Shown here: positions 1 to 7,110 of the stretch, piece by piece
Position numbering within the stretch: position 1 is the first letter of the stretch
Layout: each line of letters opens with the position of its first letter
Source: a virus
Direction: 5' to 3' (one strand)
DNA length: 42,441 bases
Virus record (IMG/VR): IMGVR_UViG_3300046467_000257
Span: 1-42,441 of that record
The notes under the pieces: model-generated
What the model saw: the letters and a program-made list of their open reading frames with translations, nothing else
What the model was told of the DNA's origin: nothing
Databases searched by the model: none
Program-made: the position numbers and the translations under genes

Positions 1-410
1 AACGTCCTAGTTTAATGTTGGTTGTTGGTTCCCAAGTTCAGGCGGTTTTCTCCTGCCGGGATTTGGGGCATTATTGCCCCCTTGCTTTCCCTGAGATTCA
101 GGATTACCCTTTCCTCTCTGAGTATTTGGATTTCCACCTTGTGCCATGTTTTGTGCAACAATACTTGGGATTCTTTCTGCAAGTGCTTCTGATACATCCA
201 TTTTATCATCAAGTCTATGCAGCAATTCTTTTGCAAGGAATTTGGGGTCAATACCCGGTATTTGCAACAAGAAGGGAATTATACGCTCAATATTTTGCAG
301 TTCAGCAGCTTTATTGGGTTTGCCTGTTGATCCTGCTTCAATCTCCAGATAAATCTCATTTAAAATATCTTCTCTCAGAAACTCAGGCCAGACGGCTCCT
401 GCACCTACAA
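1..410. repeat. Terminal redundancy, left copy
   Basis: These bases match 42032-42441 with 15 substitutions and no gaps (about 96% identity), at an offset of 42,031. The segment holds the end of the portal gene. All but one of the substitutions I translated are synonymous. The copies therefore look like two natural variants of one locus and not like read errors. This fits a circularly permuted or concatemeric genome whose ends come from different strains. A genuine diverged duplication is the alternative. Confidence 0.9.
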
Positions 411-2103
411 TTTTTAATACTTCTTCTTTACTCATCTCCAGAAGTAAGACTTGTCCAGCAGCTCTCGTAATTTCGCTCATAAATGAGTCGAGATCGTCAA
501 TATTAGCGCCTATGGCACTCATCCTGCTCGATTCAGCGATGCTAGTTTCAGTTGCAGTACCTTTCGATACTTGACCAAAATTAGCCTCTTGCTGACCGAC
601 AACGAGCTGGACATCATCAAATATAGTTCGGACCTCATACAGATTTGGATCAATACCTATCTGCCGTATTGGTTGCAGTACATCATCCACTTTCTGCCCT
701 GCCGCTAAAGCCTGTAATTCTAAGACTGCATTGGCTGGAGGATCACGCAACTTTTCCTTATCTGCCTCTTCAAGCATCCCTGCTGGTGCGGCATACTTGG
801 GTCTGTTTGCCCTGCGGTGTTCTCTTAATCCTTGCCTTGCACGATTATACTCATGTTGCATTGGCATCAAGAGCTTTATGTCAGAGGGTGGGAATAAATG
901 GTCTTTGTGTTCTATTTCATTAAATGTAAGTGAAAAGAAAGGCCAGAATGTTTCTAATTTCACAGGTGGTGCTTCAGGTTCTTCCAGAAAATCTTCGTAA
1001 CCATCACACACTACATATTTAAGACCAGAGCTTTTATCATATATTTCCCAGACCATAGCAAGCCCTTCACGCAACGAATCTGCACTCATTCCATCAAAAA
1101 GCTCTGTACGATACTTGAAATTTGCCCTTGAGGACATTTCTTTGCCCTTGATATCGTACTGGAGATAACTTTCCTGAATATCTACATCATAAATTTCCTT
1201 TACTTCATCAGGACTTAAAAACAATTCATGTGCAACCCAAGTTGCACCAACGAATCCCCGGAGCTGTCTGCACATTGGGTCTACTATAATTGAGTCACAT
1301 TCTGGAAAATCAAATACCAGACCCTCCTGAATTGTTACTAATGGCTCATCCTGTAATGAATCCATACTAAGGAGAAGTTCTTCCATTTGAGCATCAGCTT
1401 CAGTAATATCTCCCTTTCGTGCTTCCTGAGTCAGTCTTCTTATATGATCAATTTGCCCCTGCACATCAGACATTTTTGCTGATACCTCCGGTAGCCGATC
1501 CATTTCTCTTTGGTAACCAACTTTAACGTAACCCACAGACGTTGTAATCACTCGCCTGACCAGAGACTTCATCTGACTCTTGAAAGTTGGCTGTTGTTCA
1601 TCCATGTAATAACTGAATAACAACTCAAGACTTTCGGCAACCTTATCCAGCATTTTCCTGCCCTGCTGAACAGACTCATAATCCTGCACAATCTGCATAT
1701 CCTGCGGATTTGGTGGCATCTGGCTCATTGCAGCAGCTTGCATTTTTGAATATGCTTCTGCCAATGATTTTTCGTCACCATCCCAGAATTTATAATCTAA
1801 GCGTTTCCGTCTGGAAGCAACACATTTGGGGTTCTTGCTGTAGAGTGCAGCAGTCCGCTGGTGAACGTGCCTATGGAGGATATTTGCAACGTAGCTTTCC
1901 TTGTTCCAGCCCTTGTCTGAATACCCACGAAAAACTGCTTCCATATCTTCACGCATCTGGTCAAATGCTTTTTTATGGTACTGTTTTGCAGACTTGATCT
2001 GTCCCTGAAGCTGAGAAACCAGAGCTTTACGTCTTTCCGTAACCTCTTTTTCTTTTTCTTCTTCCTCTTCAACTACTTCTACAGATATTGCTTCTATTTC
2101 CAT
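7..2103 (-). CDS. Portal protein (head-tail connector)
   Basis: This 698-residue protein follows the large terminase with no gap (stop TAA directly before ATG) and precedes the scaffold gene once the ends are joined. That is the usual position of a portal, the dodecameric ring through which DNA enters and leaves the capsid. The length is close to P22-type portals. Visible features are a very acidic N-terminus (about residues 9-22), a basic RAN/REHRR region near residue 430 and a Gln/Asn/Gly-rich low-complexity tail from about 650. The assignment rests on position, length and overall character, since I see no single diagnostic motif. Only a weak GGTTGG precedes the start, so translational coupling to the terminase is likely. 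Confidence 0.85.
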   Translation of the reverse strand: MEIEAISVEVVEEEEEKEKEVTERRKALVSQLQGQIKSAKQYHKKAFDQMREDMEAVFRGYSDKGWNKESYVANILHRHVHQRTAALYSKNPKCVASRRKRLDYKFWDGDEKSLAEAYSKMQAAAMSQMPPNPQDMQIVQDYESVQQGRKMLDKVAESLELLFSYYMDEQQPTFKSQMKSLVRRVITTSVGYVKVGYQREMDRLPEVSAKMSDVQGQIDHIRRLTQEARKGDITEADAQMEELLLSMDSLQDEPLVTIQEGLVFDFPECDSIIVDPMCRQLRGFVGATWVAHELFLSPDEVKEIYDVDIQESYLQYDIKGKEMSSRANFKYRTELFDGMSADSLREGLAMVWEIYDKSSGLKYVVCDGYEDFLEEPEAPPVKLETFWPFFSLTFNEIEHKDHLFPPSDIKLLMPMQHEYNRARQGLREHRRANRPKYAAPAGMLEEADKEKLRDPPANAVLELQALAAGQKVDDVLQPIRQIGIDPNLYEVRTIFDDVQLVVGQQEANFGQVSKGTATETSIAESSRMSAIGANIDDLDSFMSEITRAAGQVLLLEMSKEEVLKIVGAGAVWPEFLREDILNEIYLEIEAGSTGKPNKAAELQNIERIIPFLLQIPGIDPKFLAKELLHRLDDKMDVSEALAERIPSIVAQNMAQGGNPNTQRGKGNPESQGKQGGNNAPNPGRRKPPELGNQQPTLN

Positions 2104-3705
2104 TTACCAACCGCTAGTTTGTGAAAGTGATAGTTCTCTTTGTCTTATCTGTGAATCCCATTTGATCCAAGCCATTGTGCCTGTCTTTGGGAAATTATTC
2201 TTTACTCTTATGCCATGAGGTGATCTTAAATCGCCCAACCCCATTCCGATCCATGCCAACGTATCAACAAAATCATCATGCCGAGTGTTAGGAAACTTCA
2301 GTAACTCATCCACCGCCTTTTGTCCCCATGATGAAACCTTTGGAAAATAAACCTTTTTCATTGCCATTCGCCCAATTATACTTTGTGATCTCTGTACTTT
2401 ATTTGCAACTGGCGTAACCTCTTCAATCCGGCAATGTGTATGTGTTTCAAACATCCGCTTCCGTAAAAATGGTGCAATTGACTTTGTTATGTGACCCTTT
2501 TCAGCCCACCATATAATAGGCTTGTGTTTTTTCATAAGTCCAATCATTGCATCAACTATAACGTCTGGGGGTTGTCTCGCCCAGTAGCAATCCAATAAAT
2601 ATATATCGTCTTCTTCGTCAACTCCTACAATTAATAAACAGGTTAAATCGTGTCTGGTCTTGTCAGTACCAACAGCATGATCAGAAGCAGCATAAAGTTT
2701 TAGATTATGTGGTAAGTTACTTTTTTCATAATACTGTATGTTTTCCCTTTGGAATAAATCTCCATCTTCCGGACTTGGTTGTTGCTGATAAAGAGCAGAA
2801 AAACCTCTTGGGTCTAAGTTCCTTTGGTCTTCCAGAAATTTCTTGTTAAATCTTTCGGGCCAGAGGACTTCGCCTTCCTTTCGCTTTAATGGATCATTGT
2901 CTCCTGCAAATGCTGGCAAGTTGATTATTTTCCACTTACTACACTCCTCTTCAGTAAAATGAGGATTGCTAGGATCAGTTAATCTGCCTACTAAATCGTC
3001 TTCATGCCAGCGTGTAGTAACTATGACAACCTTTGATCTCTCAGTCATCAGTCTTGTCATAAATACTTGTGTGAACCATGACCAAAGGGTTTCTCTAAGC
3101 GTTGGAGACTGAGCTTCCACAGAGTCCTTGATAGGATCATCAACAACCAGAACATCGCCACCACGCCCAGTAATAGACCCTCCACGACCAACATATACTG
3201 ACATCCCACCATTTTCAGTCTGGATACGAGACTTTGATGCTCCTCCTTGTCTGAAAGCAAATCCCGGAAATACTTGGCTAAACTGTGGAGCTGCCATGAT
3301 ATTCCTGCAATCAGCTCCGAAATCTTGTGCGAAATCCTCATTGTATGTTGCGAAAATAATCGACTTATAAGGGTCTTTGCCCATGAGCCAAGGAATGAAT
3401 CGTCTGCTTACCATTTCAGACTTACCATGTCTAGGCGGTAGCGTTACTATCAGCCTTTTTATCTTCCCCTTTGCTACCTGTTCTAATGCTTTTGCAATTG
3501 CCCTGTGATGTTTTGCATCTTCAAATATTGACTTATCAATATTGTTCGGCTCATTAACTTTTGGCATCGTGAACTTGACAAACTTTAAGAAATCCTCCTT
3601 ACATTCAAGTGCCAGTTTTTGCCGTTTTGCCGCTTGAAGCTGCCTGTTAATTTCATCTAATTTACTTAACTCTTCTGCCACCTTCATCCAATCTAGTGAT
3701 GCCAA
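2104..3705 (-). CDS. terL: Terminase large subunit (packaging ATPase-nuclease)
   Basis: This 533-residue motor protein drives DNA into the prohead and cuts the concatemer. The ATPase domain shows a Walker A motif TLPPRHGKSE at residues 88-97 and a Walker B motif DVLVVDD at 184-190. A TTRWHEDD segment at 230-237 is typical of the family coupling motif region. The C-terminal RNase H-like nuclease has acidic residues at D342 and in HDDFVDTLAW (476-485). The annotated start is TTG. An ATG lies six codons downstream, but neither has a strong ribosome site, so the start is uncertain. The gene abuts the portal gene. The family is firmly recognised. Confidence 0.96.
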   Translation of the reverse strand: MASLDWMKVAEELSKLDEINRQLQAAKRQKLALECKEDFLKFVKFTMPKVNEPNNIDKSIFEDAKHHRAIAKALEQVAKGKIKRLIVTLPPRHGKSEMVSRRFIPWLMGKDPYKSIIFATYNEDFAQDFGADCRNIMAAPQFSQVFPGFAFRQGGASKSRIQTENGGMSVYVGRGGSITGRGGDVLVVDDPIKDSVEAQSPTLRETLWSWFTQVFMTRLMTERSKVVIVTTRWHEDDLVGRLTDPSNPHFTEEECSKWKIINLPAFAGDNDPLKRKEGEVLWPERFNKKFLEDQRNLDPRGFSALYQQQPSPEDGDLFQRENIQYYEKSNLPHNLKLYAASDHAVGTDKTRHDLTCLLIVGVDEEDDIYLLDCYWARQPPDVIVDAMIGLMKKHKPIIWWAEKGHITKSIAPFLRKRMFETHTHCRIEEVTPVANKVQRSQSIIGRMAMKKVYFPKVSSWGQKAVDELLKFPNTRHDDFVDTLAWIGMGLGDLRSPHGIRVKNNFPKTGTMAWIKWDSQIRQRELSLSQTSGW

Positions 3706-3708
3706 TCT

Positions 3709-3915
3709 TCAATTCCAATCAGGTTTTACTACTCCAATAAACTCGCATTGTGGGTGGAGATATTTGTCCACAAATATTTCACCTTGTTCATTAGCCTGTT
3801 CAATCCATGTTTCATTATCCAGATTAGCGGTAACGTATGATCTCCATTGTTCTTTCTGCTTCTGGCTTAGTCTCTCATGTTTTGTACTTAACTGTTTCAA
3901 CTTTTTTGTCTTCAA
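3709..3915 (-). CDS. Small protein upstream of terminase, unknown
   Basis: This 68-residue frame ends 3 bases before the terminase start. The N-terminal third is highly basic and helical (KTKKLKQLSTKHERLSQKQK), followed by a WRSYV segment and a more acidic half. The start shown is TTG with no clear ribosome site. It overlaps the end of the preceding 60-residue gene by 41 bases, so expression by coupling is possible. I do not recognise a family. The tight packing on both sides supports a real gene, but the start could lie downstream. Confidence 0.55.
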   Translation of the reverse strand: MKTKKLKQLSTKHERLSQKQKEQWRSYVTANLDNETWIEQANEQGEIFVDKYLHPQCEFIGVVKPDWN

Positions 3916-4057
3916 ATTCTATATTCTGGAGTGGTCGATGACCTAATGGGTTTTTTGTAACAAGATCGTTTTCCATTGCAATATATTTATCAATCAATTT
4001 ATCTCCAGAGAAAATTTCAACCTCACAAGCAATCTTTTTTGCAAGAGACAGTTTCAT
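3875..4057 (-). CDS. Small protein, translationally coupled, unknown
   Basis: This 60-residue protein begins at an ATG that shares two bases with the TGA of the upstream lipoprotein gene (TGATG), a classic re-initiation arrangement that supports this start. It is charged and soluble with no membrane segment. It carries a segment LGHRPLQNIEFEDKK near its end. Its 3' end overlaps the next gene in another frame. I do not recognise a family. Its position between a lysis-type lipoprotein and terminase gives no clear function. Confidence 0.6.
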   Translation of the reverse strand: MKLSLAKKIACEVEIFSGDKLIDKYIAMENDLVTKNPLGHRPLQNIEFEDKKVETVKYKT

Positions 4058-4383
4058 CAGATAGTCTTAACTTCAGGGTTGATGTTACAAACTTTAATCA
4101 GCCGTTGACCCATTTTCTTTGTTTCATTATCACTCAACTTATTAATGTGTTTATGCGAGTGAGCCATTCGCATTTCATCTAAATAACAATCACACATCTT
4201 TGCAACGTGTAATGGTGGGGTATATGGAGCCTTCATCCGAAAGTTCGTTACACAGAACGCCCACATTGAGCGGAGTTGCTCTGCTGGGTAGTCTCCATGA
4301 AACTTTGGTTTGATCAGAGGCGTTTGTTTGCACCCTAAAGTCAGGAATAAAATCAACAATAATATTGGTATTTTCCAGTTCAA
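4057..4383 (-). CDS. Lipoprotein with cysteine-rich C-terminal part
   Basis: This 108-residue protein has an N-terminal signal peptide (residues 2-17, a run of I/L/F) ending in a lipobox TLGC, so C18 should be lipidated and the protein anchored to a membrane. The mature part has conserved-looking cysteines in FCVTNF and MCDCYLDEMR and a segment SHKHINKLSDNE. The start is TTG, placed about six bases after GGAGA. A longer overlapping frame (4190-4411) lacks these features. It lies next to the endolysin gene, so a role in lysis, for example as an outer-membrane spanin, or in superinfection exclusion is possible but unproven. Confidence 0.75.
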   Translation of the reverse strand: MNWKIPILLLILFLTLGCKQTPLIKPKFHGDYPAEQLRSMWAFCVTNFRMKAPYTPPLHVAKMCDCYLDEMRMAHSHKHINKLSDNETKKMGQRLIKVCNINPEVKTI

Positions 4384-4398
4384 ATTCTATCTCCATAT

Positions 4399-4797
4399 CT
4401 AATATGACCACATAGTAGGTCTAGGATGTTTCTCATCAGAGAGTGTGTCAATGTGAATGAATCTCTTTGCGTGTGGGCCTCTCTGCGATATTCCAACTCC
4501 ACTAATACCATGCTTCCTCGCAATATCTACCAGCCTCAATGCATCAGCTCCCGAAATCAAAATATCGCTTGCCATAGTTCCCTCTTTTCTAGGCACATGG
4601 GGGCCAAAAATACCTGTGGAAGATACAACAGAATTATGTTCAGCGCAGCGTACTGCACTACTGATCTTTAGAGGTCTATTCATATCCTCCCTTATGTTCT
4701 GTAATATGTCCATAAAGTCCATATCCATAGAATCCTCACCACATCCACAATGACACATCATCTCATCTACAGAAAAGTTTTTTGTTATCATCAACAT
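4399..4797 (-). CDS. Endolysin, M15-family peptidase
   Basis: This 132-residue protein matches the M15A D-Ala-D-Ala/L-Ala-D-Glu peptidase pattern used by phage endolysins to cut the peptide bridges of peptidoglycan. The predicted zinc ligands are H67 (in GPHVPR), D78 (in MASDIL) and H115 (in FIHIDT), with D117 close by. The segment SAVRCAEHN (48-55) corresponds to the usual substrate-loop region. There is no signal peptide, so export would need a holin. An MCHCGCG segment near residues 14-20 is a common N-terminal element of these phage peptidases. The start ATG is preceded by GGGAT only, and a second ATG follows two codons later. Confidence 0.88.
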   Translation of the reverse strand: MLMITKNFSVDEMMCHCGCGEDSMDMDFMDILQNIREDMNRPLKISSAVRCAEHNSVVSSTGIFGPHVPRKEGTMASDILISGADALRLVDIARKHGISGVGISQRGPHAKRFIHIDTLSDEKHPRPTMWSY

Positions 4798-4864
4798 AGC
4801 TATCCCGGTTATTGCATATTTACAAAATGTCCTCCGCAGTAATATAGTACCTTTTAGGTGCTAA

Positions 4865-5041
4865 TTACTTAGTCCGTTGCTCTTCAAACTTCTTCAAAAT
4901 CGCATCATCTAAGGTGTTAGAAGTCTTAGAGGTTGCATATTTCAGAAGTTGAAAAATAATTTCTTCCGTCATTTTTTGAGTGAAGAAACTTGTAATAATC
5001 GCCTTAATTGATCCTGTCAATATCGGTATTAAAAATGGCAT
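4865..5041 (-). CDS. Small hydrophobic protein, holin candidate
   Basis: I place the start at 5041, giving 58 residues, because AAGGAG sits seven bases upstream of this ATG and the previous gene stops one base before it (TAA-T-ATG). A longer frame reaching 5119 would begin inside the previous gene and has no ribosome site. Residues 2-20 (PFLIPILTGSIKAIITSFF) form an amphipathic or membrane-associated segment, followed by a charged helical tail. Its position directly upstream of the endolysin fits a small holin or pinholin-like protein, but the single weak hydrophobic segment leaves this open. Confidence 0.65.
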   Translation of the reverse strand: MPFLIPILTGSIKAIITSFFTQKMTEEIIFQLLKYATSKTSNTLDDAILKKFEEQRTK

Positions 5042-5042
5042 A

Positions 5043-5249
5043 TTAACACTCCTTGTTTTTGAATGGTTCAAAGGTTTCGACACATTGCCAGATCGGTAAT
5101 TCATTAGGATGAGTATCAATCCAATATCCTAATCGAGATGGACTTGAACACCCGGTCAAAAAAATTGCTATCATAATAAATCTAATGCTATATCTTTCTG
5201 GATGCCTGAAGCATAGAAAGCTGTTTAGATGATTCAATCTCACGCTCAA
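5043..5249 (-). CDS. Short lipoprotein, possible outer spanin
   Basis: The frame encodes a lipobox FLTGC (cysteine 34 with the start shown), so a lipidated mature peptide of about 35 residues with several prolines is expected. Its 5' end overlaps the end of the upstream membrane-protein gene in another frame by 62 bases. This recalls overlapping inner and outer spanin genes such as Rz/Rz1. The start shown is TTG with no good ribosome site. Later in-frame starts (an ATG nine codons before the cysteine) would leave a very short signal peptide. The gene is probably real because of the lipobox and the tight junction to the next gene, but the exact start is unresolved. Confidence 0.5.
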   Translation of the reverse strand: MSVRLNHLNSFLCFRHPERYSIRFIMIAIFLTGCSSPSRLGYWIDTHPNELPIWQCVETFEPFKNKEC

Positions 5250-5619
5250 TGTTCTCTAGTCTTGCGGATACACTTGCCATGTGACCTGAACACTCAGCAC
5301 TAATTTCCACAAACTTATTAAAGTTTTCCTGCTGAGAAGACCTATTAGTTTTCCCCTCTTTCCATATGAATCCAAAAAGCACCACAATTATTGCTCCGGA
5401 GAAACCTTGAGCGAGTATGATATTAACGGTTTGAGTGACTAAATCGTCTTGTTTACTCTCTTGCTGTACCGGATGCGGTGAAATTCGGTAACTATGCTGG
5501 TCATAATTAGGCGGCTCCGCTTTTGGGCGGTGAGGCATGGAAAAGAATATAACCCCAACTACTAAGGCAATTGATAGAAATATTAATATTCCCGGCAAAT
5601 ATCTTTTTATTAATTTCAT
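5188..5619 (-). CDS. Membrane protein with coiled-coil tail (lysis group)
   Basis: This 143-residue protein has a transmembrane segment at about residues 9-28 and a second hydrophobic stretch at about 70-88, ending in WKEGK. A helical, probably coiled-coil C-terminal region (about 95-135) contains SARLENIEREIESSK. AAGGAT lies about six bases before the ATG. Together with the overlapping lipoprotein gene it could be an inner spanin or a holin, because the two-segment topology fits either. It lies upstream of the endolysin in the same leftward unit. The function is inferred from context. Confidence 0.7.
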   Translation of the reverse strand: MKLIKRYLPGILIFLSIALVVGVIFFSMPHRPKAEPPNYDQHSYRISPHPVQQESKQDDLVTQTVNIILAQGFSGAIIVVLFGFIWKEGKTNRSSQQENFNKFVEISAECSGHMASVSARLENIEREIESSKQLSMLQASRKI

Positions 5620-5720
5620 TCATATCCTTGTAATATAGGAGTTGTGTTTCTAATTATGATGGTTTCGGATACTTAGCCTTTACGCTGGCTCGTTTAGCTT
5701 TCATGGTTTAGTAGGCCGTG

Positions 5721-6026
5721 TTACGCTTGTTCATCCCATGCTTGTGTGTCTTCATTCCAATTATATCGTTTATCGTCAGCATCCAACTCTGGAAGTGGTG
5801 TTGGTGGTTGCCAATTAAAATCAGAATCTAGTGACCAACTTGGGAAAGGTTGTGGTGGGTAGAATACTTCATTTACTTTATCGTATGTGTATCCAATCCC
5901 TGCCTTGTTTAAATTAGGAATCCATAAAGAAGAATCTCCAACAAGACCTAAATCTATAAAATCCTGTTCAGCAACCATAGTTTCTGTAACTATATTATTT
6001 GTATCTATTTTTGCAAAAGTTGACAT
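5721..6026 (-). CDS. Small fibre-associated protein, unknown function
   Basis: This 101-residue protein begins MSTFAKIDTNNIVTETMVAEQ and is rich in Trp and Pro. It contains PPQPFPSWSLD and ends in a YNWNEDTQAWDE motif. I recall proteins of this general pattern near tail-fibre genes of marine phages, where they remain uncharacterised; this is recollection, not a search. It follows the third glycine-rich protein in the same direction, which fits a role as a fibre tip, cap or assembly factor. No enzymatic motif is visible. The ribosome site is weak (AGATAT). Confidence 0.75.
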   Translation of the reverse strand: MSTFAKIDTNNIVTETMVAEQDFIDLGLVGDSSLWIPNLNKAGIGYTYDKVNEVFYPPQPFPSWSLDSDFNWQPPTPLPELDADDKRYNWNEDTQAWDEQA

Positions 6027-6035
6027 ATATCTATT

Positions 6036-7109
6036 CTATTGAAATTTATATCTAAGTATTACACAACCATGACCACCAGCTTTAGCATTAGTAGTAGCAT
6101 TACCTCCTCCAGCACTAGCACCTCCACCAGTATGATTCGTTCCAGCATTTCCATCGCCATCAACTGATCCATTTCCACCACCACCTAATCCTCCCGTTCC
6201 TGCCGTCCCTGCATACCTCTTACCTCCTCCTCCTCCTCCAGAGAAATAAACATTACTGGAATCAACTTGTCCTACACCTTCTGTTGTAGCGTTAGCGTGA
6301 GCTATAATAGTTGTTAGATAACCGATACCACCATTCCCAGCAACAGTACTGGTTGCATCAACGCCTACGGCTCCTGCTCCACCACCACCTCCAGAACATG
6401 CATTAGTAGAAGTAGTGCCTCCCTTAAATCCCTGTGATGAAATAGTTGGAAAAGGAAGAGCATTTTCACCCCCACTTCCTCCACAACCACCATCTAAACC
6501 ATTAGTAGATGTATCTCCTCCTCCACCACCTCCAATAGCCCGAATAAACATATCAGTCGCAGTAACTTGAGACATTCCTCCATTATTACCGGGAATATCT
6601 GTAGTAACTGCTGCTCCACCATTCCCAACTGTCACAGTATAAGTCGTAGAAGCACTAAAAGATGTTGATCCTGCTACTACACCTCCAGCACCTCCAGCAC
6701 CATTTGGCCCAACTCCAGTACCTTGCCAACCTCCTGAACCTCCTCCTCCAGCTACAATTAAATACTGTACAGTACCACCTAATGTTCCTGTAGCAAATGT
6801 ACTGCTTGTCTTATAGACATGAACTTTATAGTCACCTTCTGTATAGATAGTAGTACCACCTGTTGCAGTAGAAACAATATCACTAACAGGAACAGCTTCA
6901 AAAGCAGGGACAGCACCAGCACCAGTTGAAGTTAGAACAGTACCATCTGCTCCAGTTGCTAATCTTGTTAATGCTCCTCCAGCGGCTCTGTAATACACAT
7001 CTCCAGTTGCATCTGATCCTAGAGTTATACTAGGAGAACCTGTAAAGGTAGGACTAGCCAATGGTGCATCGAGCCTTGCTCCGTCTGCATTTTCTCTTGC
7101 TCTTGTCAA
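6036..7109 (-). CDS. Glycine-rich adhesin-like tail protein 3
   Basis: This is the third of three adjacent proteins (357 residues) sharing a glycine-rich module. Residues 10-24 (GARLDAPLASPTFTG) match a common fibre-shaft motif. The glycine-rich part runs from about 115 (YLIVAGGGG) to the end (CVILRYKFQ). Such Gly-repeat regions in phage tip adhesins (gp38 of T-even relatives, for example S16) fold as packed polyglycine-II helices and bind receptors. The start is TTG, three bases from the end of the upstream gene; that gene's last codons supply GGAGG, so the two are coupled. It lacks the MSY(V/I)G N-terminus of the other two. Confidence 0.75.
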   Translation of the reverse strand: MTRARENADGARLDAPLASPTFTGSPSITLGSDATGDVYYRAAGGALTRLATGADGTVLTSTGAGAVPAFEAVPVSDIVSTATGGTTIYTEGDYKVHVYKTSSTFATGTLGGTVQYLIVAGGGGSGGWQGTGVGPNGAGGAGGVVAGSTSFSASTTYTVTVGNGGAAVTTDIPGNNGGMSQVTATDMFIRAIGGGGGGDTSTNGLDGGCGGSGGENALPFPTISSQGFKGGTTSTNACSGGGGGAGAVGVDATSTVAGNGGIGYLTTIIAHANATTEGVGQVDSSNVYFSGGGGGGKRYAGTAGTGGLGGGGNGSVDGDGNAGTNHTGGGASAGGGNATTNAKAGGHGCVILRYKFQ

Positions 7110-7110
7110 A

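Noticed and set aside
4190-4411. 73-residue frame overlapping the lipoprotein gene
   Set aside because: It lacks the signal peptide and lipobox features, and the alternative frame is coupled by TGATG to the next gene.
5654-5704. 16-residue basic peptide frame (MKAKRASVKAKYPKPS)
   Set aside because: It has no ribosome site and its length is easily reached by chance; there is only circumstantial placement between two genes.
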